From assembly GCF_002080435.1 (NCBI RefSeq), contig NZ_CP020538.1, forward strand, positions 2,537,501 to 2,601,500: a stretch of 64,000 bases of DNA. Reading direction: 5' to 3'. Positions 26,201 through 31,844 of the stretch are shown here, piece after piece. The notes below the pieces were generated by a model that saw nothing but the letters and a program-made list of their open reading frames with translations, searched no databases and was not told where the DNA came from. Made by a program: the position numbers and the translations under genes. Source of the stretch: Sphingobium herbicidovorans (GTDB lineage Bacteria; Pseudomonadota; Alphaproteobacteria; Sphingomonadales; Sphingomonadaceae). Position 1 is the stretch's first letter. The number at the start of each line of letters is the position of its first letter.

Positions 26201-26225
26201 ACAATAGTGGTGCAGAGCGGTTCAC
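23208..26225 (-). CDS. primase-polymerase / D5-like SF3 helicase
   Basis: A protein of about 1,005 aa that would start phage DNA replication. The N-terminal prim-pol domain (about 15-220) shows ARRGWPVFPCR, GLFALDFDPR (metal-binding Asp pair) and SGGVHVYL. The middle is basic and low in complexity. The D5/SF3 helicase (about 600-900) has LFYGEGSNGKGV (Walker A) at about residue 690, then RMVYANEPED and FTNTVMANNLPRIGTDFGIRRRMQVVPW. The C terminus is Pro/Asp-rich. The start is uncertain: GTG 26225, TTG 26231 and GTG 26255 are in frame; GTG 26225 gives the family-like beginning. Confidence 0.88.
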   Translation of the reverse strand: MNRSAPLLSPLGQAALSYARRGWPVFPCREKSETVETFGGKKRELKAKSPYGGSGVKDATTDEQVITGWWKKWPNAMIGVAMGRNGLFALDFDPRIDETTGEVFTLDTLKAALIEQMGCDLPKSLTAMTQSGGVHVYLLQPNDGGEPIRNRGNLPKHVDVRGLGGYVVAPPSILYHEDGSEGRYEWLSNRHDDPVDAPASLVEILRSKGRKTAPANERPQPVPQTSTSAEAPRAADLTQAEQDAIRKYGLSALEEECRLIRSAASGARNAQLNESAFNIGTLVKSTPFPAVDARFARSAIEAAARDNPGDDDEQQLHATINSGWTAGEATPRDLTNVASRARQRAARPHRSSRPSASASAPPPSTDNGEPRSQAGGDRAIGERKGLGDDIDPELTLKCARYPMTDLGNLERFLARYGQDFFCVAAWAESSSSPGYIAWDRTRWNRSMADALFGRAAQETMRLIQDEAAFIRASGVPFPPEEGDLPDPDADSVEEEAEPDDTEEREPGWAEKQFLKAEEKRHARRSAMWYLQRSLARKTRHDGPRHDFIFQVKSNGDIVLFSDKLAAWGRTSESSGHIECLRKLAPPRLSARPEEFDAEPLALNVQNGTLIFHRPDGDTPARVELREHRREDKITKIAKASYDPAADCPQFNAFLAQVQPPDDMREWLMRWSGYNALGIADAQVMALFYGEGSNGKGVWVQTHAHILGDYAWATGIETFMDSGFKRNGGGPSPHLAALAGRRMVYANEPEDNSKFSDGLVKSLTSDEPIGGVRELYGPAFELLITFTNTVMANNLPRIGTDFGIRRRMQVVPWTIIIPKDQQDPLLKAKLRAEMSGILNQMIRGALAYLSEGLTMPEAMIEATQAYHEDNDLLGQFLTMCVARDPGNTVGSTALHEVFAAWQTWSENLPQTGKPWSSKKLRQEMERKSFKINKSNTMKWQDIALRFDPIDFVCDGKPVESDLPAPRYPDKPSAGLPAGAPPPDGGRPPVPPSALPPVSFDDDDLPP

Positions 26226-26318
26226 AGTCAAAAAATTCCCCCCGGCAAAGCGCACCCGCTCCCGGTCAGTTGATCGTGCATATCATGGCGTCGCCGCAGG
26301 CTTGGCGAGCGCCTGCGG

Positions 26319-26759
26319 TTAGAAGGGCACTTCGTCGTCCAGGTCGGGCTGCTGATCATTGCCGGGGCGGCCGCGATCGGCGTCGGCACGGCCGCCCGCA
26401 TCATCACGGCGACGGTCCATCAGGCCGAGCGCGCCGCCAAACTTCGGCACGATGATCTCGGTCACCTTGCGTTCCACCTGCTGCCGGTCGGTATAGCGGC
26501 GTGAGCGGATAGTGCCCTCCACATAGACGGCGCTGCCCTTGCGAAGATAGGACATGGCAGTTTTGCCGAGGGCTTCATTGAAGATCACGACACGATGCCA
26601 CTCGGTCGCGCTCTTCCGCTCGCCGCTCCCCTGCTCCTTCCAATATTCGGTGGTGCCTACGCTCAGCGTGACGACCGATCCGCCACGCTGCATGTCGGCG
26701 CTCTTTGGATCTTCGCCGAGGAAGCCGATCAGCTGGGCCTTGTTCAGATTTGCAGTCAC
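26319..26759 (-). CDS. ssb: phage single-stranded DNA-binding protein
   Basis: A 146-aa SSB: OB-fold beginning TANLNKAQLIGFLGEDPKSADMQRGGSVVTLSVGTTEYWKE…TEWHRVVIFNEALGKTAMSYLRKGSAVYVEGTIRSRRYTD, then a Gly/Asp/Arg linker and the acidic tip DLDDEVPF that recruits partner enzymes. It starts at GTG 26759, which overlaps the stop of the Lar-like gene (GTGA) behind AAGGGA. It protects ssDNA made by the downstream helicase-primase. Confidence 0.93.
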   Translation of the reverse strand: MTANLNKAQLIGFLGEDPKSADMQRGGSVVTLSVGTTEYWKEQGSGERKSATEWHRVVIFNEALGKTAMSYLRKGSAVYVEGTIRSRRYTDRQQVERKVTEIIVPKFGGALGLMDRRRDDAGGRADADRGRPGNDQQPDLDDEVPF

Positions 26760-26950
26760 CACTTCGTTCCCTTGCCAGAGTTCCATTGCGCCGCTGCCGA
26801 CTCCGGATCGGCATAGGCGTCTTCGATTTTGGGACTGCGGGCGCGGCAACCCGCGCACTCCACCCATGTCTCAATCGCATCCTCGGCGACGCGACAGGTC
26901 CGCACGCCGGGCATCCGGCCGCAGCGGCAGCGGTTGAGCTTGACCGTCAT
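26756..26950 (-). CDS. Lar-like zinc-ribbon protein (restriction alleviation type)
   Basis: A 64-aa protein with CRCG near the N terminus and CAGC in the middle, followed by a DAYADPESAAAQWNSG tail. This is the pattern of Lar-family proteins (two Cys pairs and a C-terminal A-x-x-x-W-N). Lar of Rac prophage reduces type I restriction by boosting modification; whether this one does is unknown. It overlaps the methyltransferase (ATGA) and SSB genes, so it is made with both. Confidence 0.65.
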   Translation of the reverse strand: MTVKLNRCRCGRMPGVRTCRVAEDAIETWVECAGCRARSPKIEDAYADPESAAAQWNSGKGTKW

Positions 26951-27693
26951 GCCGCGCGCTCCGCGAACAGGCCGCCGCCATTGGCGTCAGCCGCGAGCAT
27001 GTGCGAATAGTCGGGATAGTCGCCGGGCCGCTCCAGCCGGCGGCGGCAGGGCGCGATCCAGCGCAGGCGCGTGTCGCGCTGCTCAAATCCACTGCCCAGC
27101 CAGACGAACCAGCAGTAGCTCGTGGCCGTGGACACGCGGGTGCCAGCCTTTTCAGCGAAGGGATCTAGGTCGCCGTATCGGATCAAGCGACCTTCCAGCA
27201 TCGCTACGCGCTCGACAAATTGCAGCACATAGTCCGGCGGTGTTTTGTCGAAGAGCGTGGCGTAGCGATCCTGCCCTTCGAGGAATGCTCCCCGCAGCAG
27301 CATCGCCACGCCACGTCCCGCGACCCGTAGGCCTGTCTGGATGAAGGCCTCGGCTAATTTGAACGGTGGGTTGGTGATGACCCAGTCCGTCTGCGGCTCC
27401 ATGCCGCCAGTGAAAGGGAAGTCGATCAGCTCATTGTCGCCATAGGCGTGAACATCGCTGGCGCGGACATCGGCGAAATATTCGCGCAGCGGCCGCACCA
27501 TATGCAACTCGCCACATGCTGGCTCCCAGGCGCGCTGCAGCTCGATCGGCTCCTCCACGACATTCTCCAGAAACTCGCACAGGGCGCGCGTGGCGAATGG
27601 CGGCGTTGGGAAATAGTCAAGGCTGTCAGGCGCGACGCGGCGGCGCTGCATGACGGCGGTGGAGCGGTTCTGCCCGGTTACGCGGTCAGTCAT
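26947..27693 (-). CDS. phage N6-adenine-type DNA methyltransferase
   Basis: A 248-aa class I methyltransferase. It shows LDYFPTPPFATRALCEFL, a SAM-site-like AWEPACGELHM, and the catalytic NPPF motif in DWVITNPPFKLAEAFIQTG, which marks N6-adenine/N4-cytosine enzymes. It probably modifies phage DNA or regulates replication and shields from host restriction. It sits in the early operon with Lar-like and SSB genes. Confidence 0.85.
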   Translation of the reverse strand: MTDRVTGQNRSTAVMQRRRVAPDSLDYFPTPPFATRALCEFLENVVEEPIELQRAWEPACGELHMVRPLREYFADVRASDVHAYGDNELIDFPFTGGMEPQTDWVITNPPFKLAEAFIQTGLRVAGRGVAMLLRGAFLEGQDRYATLFDKTPPDYVLQFVERVAMLEGRLIRYGDLDPFAEKAGTRVSTATSYCWFVWLGSGFEQRDTRLRWIAPCRRRLERPGDYPDYSHMLAADANGGGLFAERAA

Positions 27694-27695
27694 GT

Positions 27696-28154
27696 TTACG
27701 CCGCCAGCCTTTCCAGCACCCGAACAACGGGATTGTGGCTGTAAAGCCCGAGCGTGCGCGCAAGCCGCGCCGCGCTGCGGGCATGCCCTTCGGCAAGCAG
27801 CTCACGCACCTGCGGTTCAATCTCGCGCACCACGGACGCATGAGAAGTGTAGCGACGGTCCTGCGGTTTGGCAGGCAGGGGCAGAATTCCCTTTACGATC
27901 CGCGTACCACCTTTCGCGGGCGAAGATCCGGGCAGCGGCTTGCCAAGGCGCTTGGCGATGTAATGGAGATTTTCATCGCCAGGCCCATGTTGACGGCGGC
28001 TTCGCTTCAGCTCCACATGGCCGGTCTGCGCCAGCTCATACAGCCGCCGAGTGACCTTGTTGGGCGTCAGAAAAGTGGCGCGGGCATAGACGATGGTCTC
28101 CCCCGCCTTGGCTTCCCGCAGCCACTTATCGAGCATGGATTCCGCGATGATCAT
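27696..28154 (-). CDS. hypothetical early phage protein, possible winged helix
   Basis: A 152-aa basic protein, MIIAESMLDKWLREAKAGETIVYARATFLTPNKVTRRLYELAQTGHVELKRSRRQHGPGDENLHYIAKRLGK…, resembling a winged-helix N-terminal half. The C-terminal half has another helix-turn-helix-like pattern (EGHARSAARLARTLGLYSHNPVVRVLERL). ATG 28154 overlaps the previous stop as ATGA; the frame extends further but only as antisense-like sequence. DNA binding is an inference. Confidence 0.65.
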   Translation of the reverse strand: MIIAESMLDKWLREAKAGETIVYARATFLTPNKVTRRLYELAQTGHVELKRSRRQHGPGDENLHYIAKRLGKPLPGSSPAKGGTRIVKGILPLPAKPQDRRYTSHASVVREIEPQVRELLAEGHARSAARLARTLGLYSHNPVVRVLERLAA

Positions 28155-28831
28155 GCCGCCACCGCCAGACCCGCGCGGCGGACATGCTGAATATGCGCGA
28201 TGCCATCGGCTAGCGCAGCCTGCATCGCCTTGGCGGTGCTTTCGTCCAGACACAGCGACATGCCGCAGCCGGTCAGCACGAAGCCTTGGGGGAACCGGCT
28301 ATCAGCGATCGGGTGGAATAGCCTCCCGGAAGGCAGCGGCCCGCCCAGTGCGCCAAGCGGCGGCAATTCGGCGGTGCGATCATCTGAAGGCACCGGGGCC
28401 GCATCCTGACAGGGGGATACAGGTGCGGCCGCCGGTGCCTTCTCATCCGCGCCAAGGGCCTGCGACGCGGATGATGTCGTGTCGGCCTCGATCTGGCCGA
28501 ACATTTCGGGAAGAACGACGCCCTCGGTCATGTTGGCGAGGGCGAGGGCGAATTCATCGCTGGGCAGGACGTCGCCGATGAGAACCCGCTCAATCATTGT
28601 GCCGCTGTTCAGGGGATGAGTGCCCAGCTTGGGCTTCGCCACAAGCTCCTGATGCTCCATGATCCAATCGGCCAGGGCGAGCGAGCCGACGCTGCACAGG
28701 CGATCGTCCCAGTAGCCGCGATGCTTGACGGCGCAGGTGCCGATCAGGTCGCGGCCGCCACCCAGAGCGCCCCATCCGGCAGGCACGACGGCCTCGATCG
28801 AGAAATGACGATAGTTTGCGACATCCGTCAT
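28151..28831 (-). CDS. hypothetical early phage protein
   Basis: A 226-aa protein. The first about 110 residues look folded (HFSIEAVVPAGWGALGGGRDLIGTC…SVGSLALADWIMEHQELV); a Pro/Ala-rich linker follows; the end (SRFPQGFVLTGCGMSLCLDESTAKAMQAALADGIAHIQ) is again ordered. It overlaps both neighbours at ATGA. No family recognised. Confidence 0.6.
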   Translation of the reverse strand: MTDVANYRHFSIEAVVPAGWGALGGGRDLIGTCAVKHRGYWDDRLCSVGSLALADWIMEHQELVAKPKLGTHPLNSGTMIERVLIGDVLPSDEFALALANMTEGVVLPEMFGQIEADTTSSASQALGADEKAPAAAPVSPCQDAAPVPSDDRTAELPPLGALGGPLPSGRLFHPIADSRFPQGFVLTGCGMSLCLDESTAKAMQAALADGIAHIQHVRRAGLAVAA

Positions 28832-29331
28832 GCGTTCGCTCCCTTCAGTTTTGCGGTGAGTTTCAGGCGCAGCTGCGCCGAGGTGCGGTCCAGCCCATCC
28901 AGCTCGCGCAGAGCGGCGAGGGCCTCCTGTTCGGTGACATCGCGGCCGCCATCGCCAGTCGAGGCGACTGCTTCGGACACGGCGCGGGAAACATCGCCCA
29001 GCTCGCCAGCCAGCTCCGCGACCGTCAGCATCATGCCGTCCGCATCGTCGTCGCCCTGCGGCAGCGGCACGAACACGCCGCCGCGCCGCCGGCAGAGCCA
29101 GCTGGTGACATGCGGCCAGCCGGGCATTCCGACGGTGCGAGCTTCCAGGGCGTCGATCAGGTCGAGCGTGGGCGATTCGGCGACATTGGCGAGACCCATG
29201 TCACTAATCTTCTGCCGCCGGACGCCGGTCTCCTCTGCGGCCGCATCCTGACCGCCGAAGCTCTTCACCAAGGCTTTGAATGATGCTTTGCCAGACTGCT
29301 GTTCCGGCGTGAGGGCGAGGGACCGGCTCAT
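28828..29331 (-). CDS. phage regulatory protein, CII-like type
   Basis: A 167-aa protein starting MSRSLALTPEQQSGKASFKALVKSFGGQDAAAEETGVRRQKISDMGLANVAESPTLDLIDALEA, an HTH-like segment of the kind in phage CII-like regulators that sense gene dosage or oligomerise. Two further helical stretches follow (MMLTVAELAGELGDVSRAVSEA; EQEALAALRELDGLDRTSAQLRLKL). ATG 29331 has GGAGGG 9 nt upstream. The exact family is uncertain. Confidence 0.6.
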   Translation of the reverse strand: MSRSLALTPEQQSGKASFKALVKSFGGQDAAAEETGVRRQKISDMGLANVAESPTLDLIDALEARTVGMPGWPHVTSWLCRRRGGVFVPLPQGDDDADGMMLTVAELAGELGDVSRAVSEAVASTGDGGRDVTEQEALAALRELDGLDRTSAQLRLKLTAKLKGANA

Positions 29332-29439
29332 GCGGCCAGCCCTCCGGGGGCACGGCGACAAATATTCACAACCAGGCTGTGAGCCGCGCCCCCTTCGGCT
29401 ATCGTGCGGCTGTCACACCCAGCACGAAGGGACAGAAAA

Positions 29440-29670
29440 TTGAACGATACCGCGTCGGAAGCCGTCACCGCCTTTTTCGTCGTCGCGGAGATCCTGCGCG
29501 AACTGGATGACCGGCTAGGCCCCGACTTCAGCCCGACGGTGCTACGGCGAGCGACCGCGCGCATCGATGATCTGCTTAAGGCGGAAAACGATGTCGACAC
29601 GGCGAGCGGCGAGGCGCTGGCCGAAGGAATGGATTGGCTGAAGGGGATCATGCGGGAACCTCGCTCTTGA
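29440..29670 (+). CDS. small helical protein, opposite strand in early region
   Basis: A 76-aa, acidic, helical protein (LNDTASEAVTAFFVVAEILRELDDRLGPDFSPTVLRRATARIDDLLKAENDVDTASGEALAEGMDWLKGIM). TTG 29440 has GAAGG 9 nt upstream; GTG 29404 is a possible longer start. It is the only plus-strand gene in the early minus operon and overlaps the 3' end of the next gene by 23 bp. Function unknown. Confidence 0.6.
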   Translation: MNDTASEAVTAFFVVAEILRELDDRLGPDFSPTVLRRATARIDDLLKAENDVDTASGEALAEGMDWLKGIMREPRS

Positions 29671-29935
29671 GGCGGGCGATCTCGCTCTCCATTGCCTGCA
29701 CTTGCTGATAGAGCGCGGCGGTTCGCTGCTTTTCGGTGCAGAGGGCGGAGCCGATCGTCAGGAAGGCCGCACGTAGATCGGCCTCATCGGCCGCCGCATT
29801 CCCGATCATGGCGCAGGCCGCTTCGATGCGCTGAAGCTCGACCCGCTGCGCCTTCGGCGACGGGAAAGCGTTCGGTTCGTTGGCTTGGGCGGCTGCGCCC
29901 GGCAGCCATGCGATGGGCTTGAACCGCTGCATCAC
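29648..29935 (-). CDS. hypothetical early phage protein
   Basis: A 95-aa protein with an N-terminal loop region and a C-terminal coiled coil (EKQRTAALYQQVQAMESEIARLKSEV). Its ATG overlaps the Cro-like gene's stop (29932-29935). No family recognised. Confidence 0.55.
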   Translation of the reverse strand: MMQRFKPIAWLPGAAAQANEPNAFPSPKAQRVELQRIEAACAMIGNAAADEADLRAAFLTIGSALCTEKQRTAALYQQVQAMESEIARLKSEVPA

Positions 29936-30210
29936 GCCGCCTCACTCTCGGGGGCGGCAAAGTTCCGCATTTTGCCGGGAGACGGCTCAGCATCTACAGG
30001 CGAAACATCATCACCATGAGCAGTAAGCCCATAGAAATCGTTCGGCGTGACATGACCGCCAGTCTCCCGGACTATCGCCGTCATAGTTTCGCGGTCGGGA
30101 ATGCGTTCCCCATTAGCGTAGCGGCGCACCGCTTCGGCACTGCGCGCGATCGCGCCACCGAACTGACCGAAAGTCAGCCCTTCGCGGGCCAACCAATCCT
30201 GAAGCAGCAT
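29932..30210 (-). CDS. Cro-like HTH transcription regulator
   Basis: A 92-aa protein, MLLQDWLAREGLTFGQFGGAIARSAEAVRRYANGERIPDRETMTAIVRETGG…, a lambda-repressor-type helix-turn-helix. ATG 30210 has a perfect GGAGGT 6 nt upstream. It is the first gene of the leftward early operon and lies opposite the CI-like gene across three operators, so it should act as Cro, favouring lytic growth. Confidence 0.8.
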   Translation of the reverse strand: MLLQDWLAREGLTFGQFGGAIARSAEAVRRYANGERIPDRETMTAIVRETGGHVTPNDFYGLTAHGDDVSPVDAEPSPGKMRNFAAPESEAA

Positions 30211-30225
30211 GTCATACCTCCGTAT

Positions 30226-30301
30226 GACACCGATATGGTGTCGATCGCACCAATCTGTCAACACCAAATTGGCGTATGGGCGCTGCGCACCAAATTGGTG
30301 C
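30226..30301. promoter_or_regulatory. left operator cluster and leftward early promoter
   Basis: Three copies of an ACACC-N5-GGTGT palindrome: 30226-30242 (GACACC-GATAT-GGTGTC), 30261-30275 (ACACC-AAATT-GGCGT) and 30287-30301 (GCACC-AAATT-GGTGC). On the minus strand TTGACA (30261-30256) and CCATAT (30238-30233), 17 bp apart, form a promoter toward the Cro-like gene. One operator overlaps each hexamer. The third operator lies 10 bp before the CI-like start. Confidence 0.78.
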
Positions 30302-30311
30302 AAGAGGCGGT

Positions 30312-31007
30312 ATGACCATTGCCAACAACATTGCCGCTTTCCGCGAAGCCAAAGGCTGGGCGCGACCCGAGCTGGCGAAGCGCATGGATACGACGCCACA
30401 ACAGGTCGAACGCTTGGAAAAGGGCCAGCGCGGCTTAACGACGGATTGGATTGAGAAAGCGGCCCGCGCTTTAGGCGTGCCAGTCGGGGATATCATCACG
30501 CCTGGTGCAGCCGGGACAGCAGCTGCTAGCGGCGAAGATTATCATCCGGCGCCTGACATACTGCCGACGCGAAACGCTTCTGCTGATGATGGAACGGCAG
30601 AAATCATCTCACTTAACCTTGCCCTTTCGATGGGGCCGGGCACTCTGATCGAGGAGATGATCGAGGAGGAAACGGTAAGGTGGGACATCGGCCTTCTGCG
30701 GTCACTCACGCGCACGCCATTTCAGCACATTCGGCAAGTGCGAGGTGTCGGCGACAGCATGGAACCCACGCTCCGCACGGCGGATCGGATACTGATCGAT
30801 ACTTCGGAACGAACTTTAACCCGTATGCACGGCATTTACTGGATTGATCACTTCGGGGCGCATGGCTTGAAGCGTCTCCGCGCGGCAGGGCAGGGCCGAA
30901 TTGTCATCTCTTCGGACAACAAGGTTGCCGGCGGCCCAGACTTCGAGGTCGATGCCGACGAGTTGCGCATTCATGGCCGCGCAATTGGGACGTGGCGCGA
31001 GCTTTGA
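30312..31007 (+). CDS. CI-like prophage repressor, HTH-S24 type
   Basis: A 231-aa repressor. The N-terminal HTH (residues 3-60, TIANNIAAFREAKGWARPELAKRMDTTPQQVERLEKG) binds the operators; the C-terminal LexA/S24 domain has GDSMEPTL with Ser149 and HGLKRL with Lys187, the usual autocleavage dyad, so SOS induction is likely. I chose ATG 30312 (GAGG upstream); the longer frame starts inside the operators. It should maintain lysogeny by closing both flanking operator clusters. Confidence 0.87.
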   Translation: MTIANNIAAFREAKGWARPELAKRMDTTPQQVERLEKGQRGLTTDWIEKAARALGVPVGDIITPGAAGTAAASGEDYHPAPDILPTRNASADDGTAEIISLNLALSMGPGTLIEEMIEEETVRWDIGLLRSLTRTPFQHIRQVRGVGDSMEPTLRTADRILIDTSERTLTRMHGIYWIDHFGAHGLKRLRAAGQGRIVISSDNKVAGGPDFEVDADELRIHGRAIGTWREL

Positions 31008-31408
31008 AGCGTCTATCCCTCGCCGTTGTTGGCGCTGATCACCCTAACAAAAAGGGGCCAACCCGCCGGTTTGAGATCGCGCTTTGCCTGCCCGGCGAGC
31101 CTGTCCATCTCGTGCCCGAGCCGAAGAACCCCGTCGACCCACAAGCGGTAGCGGTCTATTCGGACCGCCATATTCAGATCGGCTATATCCGAGCGGAACG
31201 CGCCCAGCTGATCGGCAGCGCACTGAGTCGCGGCGGCGTGAGCGCAATATTCCAAGAAAAGGCACAGTGGGGCGCGATCGTCCGAGCGCACTTGGATGGC
31301 ACCGAGCCGGTGTTGCCGGAACCGAACGATTCCCGCGCTTTCGACTGGCCTCCGCCGGGATCGGAAGATGCCGACTGGTGGCCAGACGAGATCTACCCCG
31401 ACGACTGA
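30992..31408 (+). CDS. HIRAN-domain protein in the immunity region
   Basis: A 138-aa protein with one HIRAN domain (LAVVGADHPNKKGPTRRFEIALCLPGEPVHLVPEPKNPVDPQAVAVYSDRHIQIGYIRAERA). HIRAN modules in HLTF/Rad5-type enzymes bind DNA 3' ends; stand-alone copies are of unknown role. The end is acidic (DWWPDEIYPDD). It starts at GTG 30992 (or TTG 31004) overlapping the CI stop, so it is co-translated with the repressor and expressed in the lysogen. Confidence 0.75.
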   Translation: MARALKRLSLAVVGADHPNKKGPTRRFEIALCLPGEPVHLVPEPKNPVDPQAVAVYSDRHIQIGYIRAERAQLIGSALSRGGVSAIFQEKAQWGAIVRAHLDGTEPVLPEPNDSRAFDWPPPGSEDADWWPDEIYPDD

Positions 31409-31450
31409 CACCATATCGGTGTTGACATGTAACACCGATATGGTGTTTAA
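31408..31450 (+). promoter_or_regulatory. right operator pair and rightward promoter
   Basis: Two 15-bp operators, 31408-31422 (ACACC-ATATC-GGTGT) and 31432-31446 (ACACC-GATAT-GGTGT), are exact reverse complements of each other, 24 bp centre to centre. The second equals the left operator at 30227-30241. TTGACA (31422-31427) and GTTTAA (31445-31450), 17 bp apart, form a promoter covered by the second operator. Repressor binding would silence the rightward operon. Confidence 0.78.
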
Positions 31451-31479
31451 GGCCTCCCGTCACCAACCGGGAGGCATCT

Positions 31480-31620
31480 ATGTCCCACATCGAACTGAAC
31501 ACGGACCGAGCGCTGCTCGACGCGCAGCAGGCTGAGGCCAACGCACTCGCCTACATGATCGTATCGCTTACAGCGCTGTTGCTGGCCGTCGCGCTCGTTG
31601 CATGGGCAATCTGGGCATGA
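31480..31620 (+). CDS. 46-aa single-pass membrane protein
   Basis: ATG 31480 follows GGGAGG by 6 nt, the first gene after the right operators. The product MSHIELNTDRALLDAQQAEA… has a hydrophilic N-terminal half and a membrane helix (MIVSLTALLLAVALVAWAIWA). Its stop overlaps the next ATG (ATGA). Function unknown; a host-membrane effector early in the lytic cycle is possible. Confidence 0.65.
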   Translation: MSHIELNTDRALLDAQQAEANALAYMIVSLTALLLAVALVAWAIWA

Positions 31621-31844
31621 GCGGCGCACACCTTTCGTCGCTCGGCATGGCCGGGCTGCACCTCGAAATGGTGTCGGGCCATGTCGCCAGCCTTGCGGCA
31701 CGTGCATCGCAGAACACGGGGCTGATCGGCCAATATTCCGAGGAACTCGAAAACCAGTCGATCGCGCGCGACGCGTTCCGCGCCGAACTGGAGCGCGTCA
31801 CGGGCCTGCCGGCCGATCTGATCGAGCGGAGGCTGTCGCTATGA
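31617..31844 (+). CDS. 75-aa hypothetical early protein
   Basis: MSGAHLSSLGMAGLHLEMVSGHVASLAARASQNTGLIGQYSEELENQSIARDAFRAELERVTGLPADLIERRLSL: helical, no membrane segment. It overlaps the preceding stop and the methyltransferase start (ATGA both sides), so it is translationally coupled to both. ATG 31602 is an alternative start with no better support. Confidence 0.6.
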   Translation: MSGAHLSSLGMAGLHLEMVSGHVASLAARASQNTGLIGQYSEELENQSIARDAFRAELERVTGLPADLIERRLSL

